The notes beneath the pieces were generated by a model. That model searched no databases. It was not told where the DNA came from and saw only the letters and a program-made list of their open reading frames with translations. DNA of 64,000 nucleotides from Rhineura floridana (taxonomy: Eukaryota; Chordata; Lepidosauria; Squamata; Rhineuridae). Position 1 is the stretch's first letter. Each line of letters begins with the position of its first letter. Positions 46,401-53,497 of the stretch are shown piece after piece. The translations under genes were made by a program, and so were the position numbers. The stretch covers positions 149,896,925-149,960,924 of the forward strand of contig NC_084483.1 in the NCBI RefSeq assembly GCF_030035675.1, read 5' to 3'.

Positions 46401-49241
46401 CAGCTGAGGAGAGTGGGTTGTCTGTTCTGTGTACATGGGACTGTTATGTATGGGAGTGTGGGCACCACACCAAGGCAAGAGTGAATGTGGTCCTCAGGTC
46501 AAAAAAGGTTAGCCACCCCAGCAATTATTAAATGATCTAGTTTTCCTCTATAAAGCCAGAACAGGATTTGGCCTCGCAATGCTTAGAGATCACCACCTCT
46601 AATTTCCAATATCTAAAGATGCATATACTTCTGGCTGTACCATCTATGTGCCAGGCTAAAAAATCTCACAGTTGTGGGATTTATTTTCTTCAGGACTTAC
46701 AGAAGTCAGAACCTAAGCATTTTCTGCTACTGCTTTAAGACTTGGGGTATTAGTTTAGATTACAAATGGCAAGTTTCCATTATTTAATACTGTATTTGTC
46801 TAAGGCCACAATCCTAAACACATAAGAAATCAAGTCCCACTGAACAGAAACACCCTTACTTTTGAGTAAATGTACTTAGGACTGTGCTGTATATTCTGTT
46901 ATCCCCATCAAACGTATGAAGATAAATCAAAACAAAGACAATAAAACGCCTCTGTGAACTACAGAACAGCAGTGCAGAAATTAAGAAATGATGATTAACA
47001 GTATGGTAAGCCAAAGGCCAATAGAAAGAAACATGATAAATATTCAAAACTCCCATTTTAAGTTATTTGGGGTTTGCATCTGTAAACAATTAATGCACAT
47101 GAAATGCCTTTAAAAAGCCATTATGAAATATTTTCACTTTCCAAATAATCTCGATATACCCTTGTTTATAAAGAGGGATGTTTCCTAGATGCTTAAGTCG
47201 AAATGATTCTCCAGTCTCTAACTAGCAGAAACTAAAAGATCAGTAAAGTACTCTGGGAACAAAAGCAATCACAATTGCAAATGGATTAATCACAGTGCCA
47301 TCCTATGTATGTTTACTCAGAACTCCCACTATGTTTCATGGGGCTTACCTCCTAGACAAAATTGCGTTAGGACTAGACTCAGACATAGCCAATTACTTAA
47401 CTACCTTTCATCCCTGTATAATTTTTTCTCCTTTTTTAAATGTATCTCACCTATTCACTTTACAAAGAGCCAGTGTGGTGTAGTGATTAAGGTGTTGGAC
47501 TATGACCTGGGAGACCAGGGTTCGAATCCCCACAGCCATGAAGCTCACTGGGTGACCTTGGGCCAGTCACTGCCTCTCAGCCTCATGAAAACCCTATTCA
47601 TAGGGTCGCCATAAGTCAGGATCAACTTTAAGGCAGTCCATTTCATTCACTTTACATTTGCAAAAACTAAGGAACAATTATTTTTCCCCAAAGGCCAGTT
47701 CACTATTGCTATTTATTGTCTGACCATATTTATTAATAAACCCTATTGATTTCAGCTTGAATTTCAAGTAGGTATACTGTGGGTGGTATTCAATGCTAGT
47801 CCTATTCAAAGTAGACCCACTTAAGTTAATAAATATAATTAAGGCTGCAATCCAATACACACTTACCTGGGAGTATGCCCTATTGAACCTAATGGAGCTT
47901 ACTTCTGAGTAGATATTATTGGATTGCAGCCTAACCTAGGTTTATAAATTTCAATTGGTTTAGCTGAATACAACCCTAGGTTTACAGCTGCAAACTTAGT
48001 ATATTCCTACGTTTCAAATTCAACAGTCCATCAATCTGCAGTGAAAGAACTAAGCTGCTCCACTCCATAACCAAGATCTAGAAAAAGGTCCCCCAATTGT
48101 TAAATAACTTTTTTTGTTAAGGAGAAAAAAATCCATGACAACAAACTGTAAAGACGAAGACATCTTCGCAAAAATAAATTAACATGTTGGGCAGGCCTAC
48201 CATTAGGCAAAGTGTGAAGGGTGCCTTAGGCAACTAATTTTAAGCATCAGAGACAGGTACCAAATTAAACATTTATTATCATTCGCTTTTTACTGCCAAC
48301 AGCAGGAATTGCTGTTTCTGGATTTTTTGTCTCAGGTGGCAAAACAATTTGACCAGCCTTAGGTACTATGCATCATGCCTGGGTAGGCAGGAGATGCACC
48401 ATTTATTCTTCCACTTCAGGTATCAAAATGGCTTTGGCCAGCTCTAATCTTTACTGAGAATTTTCATTTATTACATTTATATCCCACCTTTCCTCCAAGG
48501 AGCTCAAAGTGGCCTCCATGGTTCTCATCTCTCTCCATTTTATCCCTACTACAACCCTGTGAGGTAGGTTAGGCTAAATTCAATGGGACTTATACCCAAG
48601 TAAGTGTACATAGGATTGCTCTCCGTTTTGTTTTTTGTCTTACTGTGTGAAAACCTTCAACTCTGGTATGCTTTTGTTGTAGTCGTCACATAACCAAGTT
48701 GTGTTTGCAGATACAACTGTTTGGGGAGGCCCTAGCCCAGAGAGATGAGGTACTGTATACTCCAGGGCCGGGAATTTCTTTTGGGGGGCGCCTTTTATGG
48801 AAAGCTTAAAAGGGAGGAAAGTACTCCGTTTGTCAGCACTTGGAAGTACGGCTTAGGCTATTGGGCGGGCAGCTGTTACCACGGACGGGGGAAAAGAAAG
48901 GGGATGGAGAACTAAATTTCCGAGGCCTGGTTCTTAGCTGGGTAAAGGTGCTGTGCCAAAATGCTGTGCCGTTGCTCGGAGCCGAAATGGTTCCAACTCC
49001 CCCCAGACGAAGACCGTACCCTACTATTGCGGCGCGGGGACGACGAGCGGCGAGAAGAGCGGCTGCTGGACGGCGAACGGTAGCGGCGGCCTCGAGAAGA
49101 GGGCGAGCGCGAGCGGCACGGGCTACGGCCTCGCGTCGAACCGGAGCCACCGGAGCGAGAACTGCGGGAACCCAAGCTACTGCTCTCTTTGGATCGGTTG
49201 GAGGAGGACACGCTCGAGTGGCCTCTACTGGTACGGTACAT
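22946..49241 (-). CDS. ZNF318: ZNF318, complete coding region in ten exons
   Basis: Ten minus-strand exons join in phase: 49241-49020, 43105-42729, 38578-37975, 36739-35357, 34019-33920, 33615-33332, 31008-30805, 30180-30081, 29647-29529 and 28465-22946. They give 8,913 nt, or 2,970 residues. ZNF318 (TZF/Zfp318) is a nuclear protein reported to modulate androgen receptor activity and, in B cells, to control IgM/IgD transcript choice. Order of parts: an Arg/Ser-rich start (1 to about 170), a conserved NLRITVGNDRYGIDTPERKR block, a second RS-rich region, a Ser/Pro-rich stretch, a coiled coil (about 863-960), two matrin-type C2H2 fingers (exons 7 and 9), a Lys/Glu-rich region, an Ala/Gln-rich helix, a Pro-rich run, then a long acidic tail with about ten 62-residue repeats (about 1730-2335). 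An in-frame TGA nine codons before the ATG supports the start. Human ZNF318 is about 2,279 residues, so this one is unusually long. Confidence 0.95.
24865..26672 (-). repeat. 186-bp in-frame tandem repeat in ZNF318, about 9.7 copies
   Basis: The marker 'gaagcattgttttcagg' recurs at 25923, 26109, 26295 and 26481, exactly 186 bases apart, and degenerate copies extend on both sides. The unit codes for 62 residues of the form NASSLEELCKNPLVYEAAEF, KSPDDKEVAMQLPEDHVALL, EDVGKKPSELQTPELAIQLP, EN. Central copies are nearly identical; outer copies are diverged and a few residues shorter. Each copy is acidic, with conserved LSEDHVALLED and PELAIQLPE motifs. No known domain is recognised. Confidence 0.96.
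28466..28816. other. ZNF318 intron 9, left part
   Basis: This is intron sequence between exon 10 and the LTR-like repeat. Apart from a C-run near 28559-28567, nothing is recognised. Confidence 0.4.
28817..29332. mobile_element. Candidate solo LTR (fossil), about 516 bp
   Basis: The block starts TGTTATGGG and ends GCGCACAACA, so it has TG...CA ends. It carries an AATAAA-type signal about 90 bp before its right end and is distinct in composition from the flanking intron. No target-site duplication is obvious and no internal viral genes flank it, so a solo LTR is the best guess; family and age cannot be stated. It lies in ZNF318 intron 9. Confidence 0.4.
29345..29450 (-). mobile_element. tRNA-derived SINE fragment, minus orientation
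   Basis: On the plus strand 'aaccctacctagagatgcca' is followed by 'ccactgagccatggcc', the reverse complement of a tRNA-like head (ggccatggctcagtgg). The same SINE type occurs in the plus orientation at 53.3 kb. Confidence 0.6.
29529..29647 (-). CDS. ZNF318: ZNF318 exon 9 (second zinc finger)
   Basis: This 119-bp exon, from phase 1 to phase 0, lies between acceptor GCATTTCAG and donor GTCAGT. It codes for GSEFLMPVTGYYCQLCHEFF, then GDQISAEQHVKNNPHNEKYK: a second C-x2-C / H-x5-H finger. The human version reads KGHQH where this has KNNPH, and the two histidines keep their spacing. Confidence 0.94.
29648..30080. other. ZNF318 intron 8
   Basis: This is AT-rich intron sequence between exons 9 and 8. 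No repeat or exon is recognised. Confidence 0.5.
30081..30180 (-). CDS. ZNF318: ZNF318 exon 8
   Basis: This 100-bp exon, from phase 0 to phase 1, lies between acceptor CTAAATAG and donor GTAAGT. It codes for TLDPYNRPWASKTQTETKQE and LTKRIDRIPVPAK, the linker between the two zinc fingers. Confidence 0.94.
30181..30804. other. ZNF318 intron 7
   Basis: This is intron sequence between exons 8 and 7. No nameable repeat or further exon is recognised. Confidence 0.5.
30805..31008 (-). CDS. ZNF318: ZNF318 exon 7 (first matrin-type zinc finger)
   Basis: This is a 204-bp exon, phase 0 at both ends, with donor GTATGT. It codes for a C-x2-C / H-x5-H finger: DTGNHWCKDCNTICG followed by TMFDFFTHMHNKKHRQ. 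The H-x5-H spacing is the matrin (U1-like) type associated with RNA or double-stranded nucleic acid binding. Confidence 0.95.
31009..33331. other. ZNF318 intron 6
   Basis: This is a 2.3-kb intron. It holds a short GT-rich run near 31265-31280, an AT-rich stretch near 32430-32455 and an L2-type 3' tail at about 33060-33152 ('tgtaagccaccttggaagga' and 'aataaatgaataaaatg'). No further exon is recognised. Confidence 0.5.
33060..33152 (+). repeat. L2-type LINE/SINE 3' tail
   Basis: 'cttgtaagccaccttggaag' and 'taataaatgaataaaatg' match the tail shared by L2 LINEs and L2-tailed SINEs. Comparable tails lie at 39.66 kb and 52.80 kb. Confidence 0.65.
33332..33615 (-). CDS. ZNF318: ZNF318 exon 6 (coiled coil)
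   Basis: The acceptor is GCTGACTCAG and the donor GTAAAA. The 284-bp exon enters in phase 1 and leaves in phase 0. It codes for GEMLRKKRREKDGHKDPLL, VEVNRLQENIVKEIAQLK and KKQSELDKVAQILGINIFEK, which match human ZNF318 almost exactly. Confidence 0.94.
33920..34019 (-). CDS. ZNF318: ZNF318 exon 5 (coiled coil)
   Basis: This 100-bp exon enters in phase 0 and leaves in phase 1, with acceptor CCTTTCCAG and donor GTAGTG. It codes for VIEEREKLRAEQAARQKKLH and YLRTELDRLSKQQ, a heptad-like helix that continues into exon 6. Confidence 0.93.
34020..35356. other. ZNF318 intron 4
   Basis: This is intron sequence between exons 5 and 4. No coding exon or clearly named repeat is visible. Confidence 0.45.
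35357..36739 (-). CDS. ZNF318: ZNF318 exon 4
   Basis: This is a 1,383-bp exon of 461 codons, phase 0 at both ends, with acceptor CTTTTAG and donor GTGAGG. It is Ser/Pro-rich. It includes EVENFLKQFNKNAIAE, a KIHDLLKTIGLDIGVAEIGK helix-like block and a Tyr/Pro-rich block DAYGHYMAYAASGWPMYAPP that is characteristic of ZNF318. It ends SDERNRASQKQK and continues into exon 5. Confidence 0.95.
36740..37974. other. ZNF318 intron 3
   Basis: This is intron sequence between exons 4 and 3. No repeat family is recognised. Confidence 0.45.
37975..38578 (-). CDS. ZNF318: ZNF318 exon 3
   Basis: The acceptor is TTTTATCAG and the donor GTGTGG. The exon enters in phase 2 and leaves in phase 0. It codes for RDDLADGPIFSRGLSRPRSL, RKRSPSRSPSPPYLDFRELD, SARRKREEELSRN and PDEAPAMPKKSILKKRVDDP, blocks that are strongly conserved in ZNF318. 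Confidence 0.94.
39659..39760 (+). repeat. L2-type LINE/SINE 3' tail
   Basis: 'gtaagccgccctgagtgccc' then 'agaagggcgggatagaaata' and an AAATAAAATAAA tail form the conserved 3' end of squamate L2-like elements. Confidence 0.75.
40994..41105. repeat. 56-bp tandem duplication
   Basis: 'tttagcatgatccagag' starts at 40994 and again at 41050. The two copies differ at a handful of bases and both end 'ctacctgagctgt'. Confidence 0.9.
41891..41982. repeat. Near-palindromic MITE-like repeat, copy 3
   Basis: 'ctgcaatccaatacag', then 'gtaagcccactgaagtcaat', then 'gggatttacttttgagaaaa' follows the block order of the other copies, though the right end is worn. Confidence 0.6.
42407..42442. repeat. (TAG)n microsatellite
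   Basis: This is a run of ten or more 'tag' units following a short 'att' run. Confidence 0.95.
42729..43105 (-). CDS. ZNF318: ZNF318 exon 2 with RS minisatellite
   Basis: The acceptor is CAATTACAG and the donor GTATGT. The exon enters in phase 0 and leaves in phase 2. The first part is a run of eleven 21-bp units coding for RRSRSPG. It is followed by SPSRHSESSVEQ and the conserved block NLRITVGNDRYGIDTPERKR, LSDRLGSPVYSLSDVDR, which matches human ZNF318 closely. The antisense and alternative frames across the repeat are open only because 21 is a multiple of three. Confidence 0.92.
42873..43103 (-). repeat. 21-bp coding minisatellite, 11 copies
   Basis: The plus-strand unit is 'gagcgccggcccggggaacg' plus t. 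Copies start at 42873 and every 21 bases to 43083. Copy 3 has 'gggggacgt', copy 10 ends in 'aacat', and the last ends in 'aatat'; the others read the same by eye. The array is very rich in CpG and codes for RRSRSPG on the minus strand. Confidence 0.97.
43559..44464 (-). mobile_element. 5'-truncated non-LTR LINE with 18-bp target duplication
   Basis: The same 18 bases, tccacaaaatattctcaa, lie on both sides (43541-43558 and 44465-44482). In between, the minus strand has an open frame of 257 codons (44469-43696) with the Cys-His motif CPCKLGEIETLSHVLFACPI near its C-terminus, typical of the region after reverse transcriptase in several LINE clades. The 3' end has an AATAAA and a GTT-rich tail. 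Start codon and first residues come from the flank. The clade (R4/Dong-like or similar) is not settled. The long open frame and clean duplication indicate a young insertion. Confidence 0.85.
45037..45143. mobile_element. Nonautonomous hAT-type MITE
   Basis: 'cagatcctccagatgttgga' and 'caacaacattccccaccc' are worn inverted arms around 'ccaactctcatcagcctcag' and 'agaagttgtagttcaac'. It ends in 'cacccctg', which fits a hAT terminus. Confidence 0.6.
46204..46517. mobile_element. Possible nonautonomous hAT element
   Basis: The left end 'caaaggtggcaaacccctgg' and right end 'aaaaaaggttagccacccca' are roughly inverted copies of a CAGGGGTGGCTAACC-type terminus. No transposase and no clear target duplication is visible. 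Confidence 0.35.
46801..46890. repeat. Near-palindromic MITE-like repeat, copy 4
   Basis: 'taaggccacaatcctaaaca' at the left and 'acttttgagtaaatgtactt' then 'aggactgtgctgt' at the right follow the block order of the family. Confidence 0.6.
47288..47374. repeat. Near-palindromic MITE-like repeat, copy 5
   Basis: 'atcacagtgccatcctatgt' and 'gtttactcagaa', then 'ttgcgttaggactag' at the right end. The copy is worn. Confidence 0.5.
47466..47641 (+). mobile_element. tRNA-derived SINE with BovB-like tail (Sauria-type)
   Basis: The head 'gtggtgtagtgattaagg' is an A-box region and 'ggttcgaatcc' at 47519-47529 a B box. The tail 'tagggtcgccataagtcagg' and 'atcaactttaaggcagtcc' resembles the 3' end of BovB LINEs. 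This head-tail pairing fits squamate Sauria SINEs. The tRNA head has no intact cloverleaf, so it is not a tRNA gene. Confidence 0.8.
47838..47936. repeat. Near-palindromic MITE-like repeat, copy 6 (best preserved)
   Basis: 'ttaaggctgcaatcc' at the left and 'ggattgcagcctaa' at the right are inverted copies with a single-base offset. The middle contains 'cacttacctgggagtatgcc' and 'gcttacttctgagtag', themselves inverted to each other, so the whole element folds back. Confidence 0.75.
48462..48625. repeat. SINE tail fragment followed by MITE-like fragment
   Basis: 'ttattacatttatatcccac' and 'aaccctgtgaggtaggttag' form a common amniote SINE tail that also resembles the tail of the 5S-derived SINE at 19.45 kb. 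It runs into 'caatgggacttatacccaag' and 'acataggattgctc', part of the near-palindromic repeat. Confidence 0.55.
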
Positions 49242-49650
49242 GACGGTGGTGATGGCAGTGGCGGTTCAAAGAGCCCCACAAGCCGCCCACACTCACTCCT
49301 TTCCGAGTCCACTCCTCCCTCCCGGCCATCCTTCCTTAGCACGCTCCATGGGCATGTACATCGGGTGCAAACGGGAGATGCGAGCCTGAGGGGCAAAAGT
49401 CTTCCATCGGTCGGCCTGACAAAATGGCGGCGTTGGAACGTGAGTCATGTGGTGAGAGGGGCGGGGTTGGAGGAAAAGAGGAGTCGCGAGACCATCGGGC
49501 AGCCGTACAAACTGCACACAAGCCGATAAAATGGCGCGGGGCGGGACTTGAATCACGCGCTAGGCGACAAATAAGGCTTAGAGGAAGGAAGTGCGTTGAG
49601 AGACAGTCTGAAACACAGAATGCGTGCTTCTGTCTAACACCACCCACCTT
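48850..49650 (-). promoter_or_regulatory. ZNF318 CpG-rich promoter and first-exon region
   Basis: CpG density rises sharply over exon 1 and the 400 bp upstream of its ATG. YY1-like motifs read on the plus strand at 49421-49432 (aaaatggcggcg) and near 49527-49536 (aaaatggcg). No TATA box is evident, which fits a CpG-island promoter. The motif orientation is opposite to ZNF318, so a divergent plus-strand transcript is possible. The start site cannot be placed by reading. Confidence 0.6.
49020..49241 (-). CDS. ZNF318: ZNF318 exon 1 (coding part)
   Basis: It codes for 74 residues starting MYRTSRGHSSVSSSNRSK and rich in Arg-Ser (GRSPCRSRSPSSRGRRYRSP). The opening resembles human MYRSSARSSVSSHRP. 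The 3' boundary is placed at AGG|GTACGG, which keeps phase 0 with exon 2. That donor is weaker than consensus, so the boundary is the least certain in the gene. An antisense 229-codon frame across this exon is a GC-rich shadow. Confidence 0.82.
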
Positions 49651-50040
49651 CTTATCATTCCGGTACTATCTCCGCCCTTCTGGTAGTAGTAGTAATCCCT
49701 AAATTTTCCCCCACCAAATCTAGCTGGAACGATATGCAGAGGAAAAACGACACCTATTGGTAGAAGAGGGTCCACTAGTGAAAAAAACTGCAGTTTTACT
49801 TCATCATTCTAACTTGTTATATGACTCTTCCCTTCATGTGAAGAGGTAAAGCAAACCAGAAAGCCACAATTAAGCTTGGCTTTCTGTGATATGCAGACCC
49901 AGTATCTGGGATTGCTGCTTCCAAAACCAAGCCAAGATTGTAAACCAGGGTTTTAAGTTGGTTTATGAATCCGAGTTTGTTTGGGATCAACAAACCAGGA
50001 TGCCAAGTTTGCATATATCTGCCCTACATCTTCCACAGTA
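49651..50040. other. Intergenic DNA upstream of ZNF318
   Basis: I see no gene here. A diffuse inverted-repeat-like stretch (around 49870-50000, with 'aaaccagggttttaag' and 'caaaccaggatgccaag') suggests an old unclassified repeat. Confidence 0.35.
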
Positions 50041-50762
50041 ACAACAGATGGAAGGAATTCATATGGATTACTTGGATCAACCACATTATGGACATTTAGG
50101 AGTAAATGACAAAGAAAAGGCAGAAGTGCTCAATTCCTACTTTGGTTCAGTCTTTGACCCTCCTGGCAAACAAGAAGTTGAAGGGACAGAATTGCAGTTT
50201 GAGATTGATAGACAAATGGTCAAGGAATACCTAATTACTTTGAATGAGTTCAGATTCCCATGACCTGATAAACTGCATCCTAAAGTATTGAAGGAACTGG
50301 CTGAAGAACTCTCAGAACCACTGTCTATTATCTTTGCAAAATTGTGGAGGTAGGGAGAACTGCCAGGTGACTGGAGGAGGGCTAATGTTATCCCTATCTT
50401 CAAAAAGGGCAAAAAAAGAGGAACCTAGGAACTACAGACCGGTCAGCCTGACATCAATCCCTGGGAAAATTCTGGACCAGATTATAAAGCAGTCAGTCTG
50501 CAAGCATCTCAAAAACAATGCAGTGATTACTAGAAGCCAACGTGGATTTATCTAGAACAAATCCTGCCAGACTAATCTTATCTCATTTTTTGATTGGGTA
50601 ACCTCCCTGGTACACTGAGGGAATGCTGTGGACATAACATATCTCGACTTCAGCAAGGCTTTTGACAAAACGCTCCATGATATTCTGATTAGCAAGCTAG
50701 CTAAATGTGGGCTAGAGAGAACAACAATCAGGTGGATCCATAGTTGGCTACAGAATCATATG

Positions 50763-51298
50763 CAAAAAAATTTTTTTTATTTAATTTAATTTCTATACCG
50801 CCCAAAGCCAAAAGGCTCTCTGGGCGGTGTACATAAGAGTAAAACAGCATAAAATACAAAAACATAGAAATAAATAGCAAACTCAACAGAACAAGTAATT
50901 AAATAGCATTAAAATACAATAGAATACAATAGCAGCAGTCCAGCAGGAAGGGTGGTGGTGGTGACCGCCAGGGGAAGCAGCACAGCAGCAGCAGATGACA
51001 AGGGGCTCTCCCTCCCTGGCAGCGCAATGTTCCTCTTCCTGCAGGCAGAAGGTCTCCCAGGCCTCTCAGCCAGCCAGCCAGCCTATATATCCCTCCAAGG
51101 AGGGACAGGTGGAAAAGGTTAGCCACAGCTGGCTGAGTACCTGGGACCTGGTCCTGCAGGGCATGGCAGCTGTTAATAGTAGCAGTCCAGCAGGAAGGGT
51201 GGTGGTGGTGACAGCCAGGGGAAGCAGCACAGCAGCAGCAGATGACAAGGGGCTCTCCCTCCTTGGCAGCGCAATGTTCCTCTTCCTGCAGGCAAAAG
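50763..51298 (-). mobile_element. L2-tailed repeat inserted in the old CR1
   Basis: It starts with an A/T-rich tail and 'tataccgcccaaagcc', 'ctctctgggcggtgtacata', the reverse complement of an L2-type 3' end. It separates two CR1 parts that are contiguous in the parent element. Possible short target copies 'gcaaaa' lie at 50762 and near 51292. Inside, about 115 bp recur with a 247-bp spacing (cagcaggaagggtggtgg at 50941 and 51188). Confidence 0.7.
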
Positions 51299-51630
51299 TG
51301 CTTATCAGTGGTTCCTTCTCAAAGTGAGGGGAGGTAATGAGCAGAGTACTGCAGGACTCGGTTCTAGGCCCAGTGCTCTACAACATTTTTATTAATGACT
51401 TGGATGAGAAGGTGCAGGGAACACTTAACAGATTTGCAGATGATACAAAATTGGGAAGGACAGATAATACCCTAGAGGACAGAAACAAAATTCAAAGTGA
51501 TCTTGATAGGCTGGAGCATTGAGCTGAAAACAACAGAATGAAGTTTAACAGAGATAAGTGTGAAGTTCTACACCTAAGAAAAAGAAGCTGAGTACACAGT
51601 TTTAAGATGGGGTATACTTTGCTCAGCAAT

Positions 51631-51906
51631 ACTACATGCGAGAAGGATCTTGGAATTGTTGTTGATCACCAACTGAATATAAGCCAACAATGCGTCATGG
51701 CTGCAAAAAAGTCAAGTGCTATTTTAAGCTGCATTAACAAAGTATAGTTTCCAAATAGCATGAGGTACTACATGCAAGAAGGATCTTGGAATTGTTGTTG
51801 ATCACCAACTGAATATGAGCCAACAGTGCAACGTGGCTGCAAAAAAGTCAAATGCTATTTTAAGCTGCATTAACAAAGTATAGTTTCCAAATAGCATGAG
51901 GTACTA
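51631..51906 (+). repeat. 136-bp tandem duplication inside the old CR1
   Basis: 'actacatgcgagaaggatct' at 51631 recurs as 'actacatgcaagaaggatct' at 51767, and both copies run to 'caaatagcatgaggtact'. They differ at only a few positions. Confidence 0.93.
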
Positions 51907-52449
51907 GTTCACCTCAATTTGGCATTAGTCACATCATCTTGAGTACTGCGTCCAGTTCTGGACACCGCACTTTAAGGATGCAGATAAACTGGAAAAGGTT
52001 CAGAGGAGGACAACAAGGCTGATTAGGGGATTAGAAACAAAGCCCTATCAGGAGAAACTGAAATAATTGGGCATGTTTATCCTTGAAAAGAGAAAACTGA
52101 AGGGAGATATGATAGCACTCTTTAGTTACTTGAAAGCTTGTCACACAGAGGAGGGCCAGGATCTCTTCACGATCATCCCAAAATGCAGGACATGGAATAA
52201 TGGGCTCAACTTGCAGGGAGCCAGATTTCAGCTGAACATCAGGAAAAAAATCCTTACTGTTAGAGCAATACAACAATTAAGTCAATTACCTAGGGAGGTG
52301 GGGGACTCTCTAACACTGGAGGCATTAATGAGACAGATGGACAGCCACCTGTCAGGTATGCTTTAAGCTGGATTCCTGCATTAAGGAGGAGGTTGGACTT
52401 GATGGCCTTATATGCCCCTTCCAATTCTACTAATCTATGGATCTATGAA

Positions 52450-52862
52450 CTTAGTAAGACTTACTGAAACACTGCCTACTCCTTCTAAACCTGCCAGTGG
52501 ACTGAGATTCTCTGTAGAGGACCTGTTCCTCTGGGTCCCCCCACCTTCTGAGATTAGATGTGGCCACTAAGGATGGAACCTTTTCTCCAAACCTATATTT
52601 ATGGAATGCCCTTCCCAAACATATTCATTTATTGTCCACCCTACTATTCTTTGGGTGCCAGGTGAAAGCTATCATATTCTCACATACTTTTTCCATAATA
52701 TATTTACATAATTGCTTGCAGCTTTTAACGTTTATGTTGATACTATTTTCATTGCTGATTTTAGTCTGCATTTTCTTGAATTGTTTTAATTTTGTATGTA
52801 AGCTGCCTTGGAGACCATTGACGGATAAGTGGGGAATAGATGTTTTCAATAAATAAATTAGT
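52450..52862 (+). mobile_element. L2-type LINE 3' part, old
   Basis: The sequence carries decayed 3' coding and UTR blocks such as 'aacctttt' and 'tatggaatgcccttcccaaa'. It ends with 'atgtaagctgccttggagac' and an 'aataaataaa' tail, the L2 3' end. It abuts the end of the old CR1. Confidence 0.55.
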
Positions 52863-53299
52863 TCTAAATAAACATTCTTAAGTTGGCATTGCTTATAAAG
52901 AAAGTCTGATCCTCCATAAAATTTCTCCTTATCTTCAGTAATACAGCAAAAACAAGATAAGGGCTGAACAAAGTCAAATGTGAAAGAAGTTAACACAATC
53001 CAAAGGCTGAAAACACATAGGAAGTCAGTGGTTAATGGTGAATCTCTAGGGGTCCTTAGCCCTCTCTTTGGAGGTTACTATGTATTCTTAAAGAACAGTG
53101 AAGATCTTTGGTAAGTGTCAGTTACTTCTTGTGTTGAATTTTCAGTTTATATCCTGCAGAAGAAACTAGAAGGGAATGGGGAATGTCAGCCAAATTTCTA
53201 AGCCCCAGCTGGTTTGTAGGCTACTCCTCTACAACACTTTTTGCTGCTGGGTTGGCCTGGAGAATGTACCCACCAATTAAAAGAATTTGGCCCAGGGAC
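52863..53299. other. Intergenic DNA, no gene seen
   Basis: This is AT-rich sequence between an L2 tail and a SINE, with no feature recognised. Confidence 0.4.
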
Positions 53300-53497
53300 T
53301 AACAGAGCTATGGTTCAGTGGTAGAGTGCATGTGTTGCCTGCAAAATGTCCTAGATTCAGTCCCAGGCATCTTGAGGTAGGGCTGGGAAGGACTGCTGCC
53401 TGAAATCCTGGAGAGCTATTGCCGGTCAGTGTCAACAATATTGATCTTGTTTACCAATAGTCTGACTTAGTTTATGGCAACTTCCTACTTTCTGGTT
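53300..53497 (+). mobile_element. tRNA-derived SINE, plus orientation
   Basis: 'gctatggttcagtggtagag' resembles the 5' half of a tRNA with an A box, and 'tagattcagtcccagg' a worn B box. It continues 'gtagggctgggaaggactgc' and ends 'atggcaacttcctactttc'. This is a common reptile SINE with a worn head; it is not a tRNA gene. Confidence 0.7.

Larger units (their letters stand above)
43106..49019. other. ZNF318 intron 1
   Basis: This is the first and largest intron, 5.9 kb. It holds a 5'-truncated LINE with target duplication (43.56-44.46 kb), hAT MITEs, several near-palindromic repeats, a tRNA-derived SINE and a MIR/5S-tail-like repeat, each listed separately. No additional exon was identified. 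Confidence 0.6.
50041..52449 (+). mobile_element. Old CR1 LINE (avian-type 3' end), plus orientation, interrupted
   Basis: Broken reverse transcriptase frames read NYRPVSLTSIPGKILDQIIK, VLGPVLYNIFINDLDEKVQG, RFADDTKLGRTDN (catalytic box F-A-D-D) and QGARFQLNIRKKILTVRAIQ. The 3' end has 'gttggacttgatggcctta' followed by 'ccttccaattctac' and 'atctatggatctatg', the octamer-like ending of avian-type CR1. Several stops and frame changes divide the frames, and the endonuclease region is missing. A second repeat is inserted at about 50.76-51.30 kb, and a 136-bp stretch is tandemly duplicated at 51.63-51.90 kb. Confidence 0.88.

Noticed and set aside
47466-47560. tRNA gene suggested by A- and B-box sequences
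   Set aside because: The stems do not pair into a cloverleaf and the sequence continues into a BovB-like tail, so it is a SINE head.
48840-49529. 229-codon plus-strand open frame rich in Arg and Ala
   Set aside because: It is antisense to ZNF318 exon 1 and its CpG-rich promoter. High GC removes stop codons, and the peptide has no domain-like pattern.
53300-53375. tRNA gene suggested by 'ggttcagtggtagag'
   Set aside because: The B box is worn and the sequence continues into a dispersed SINE body.
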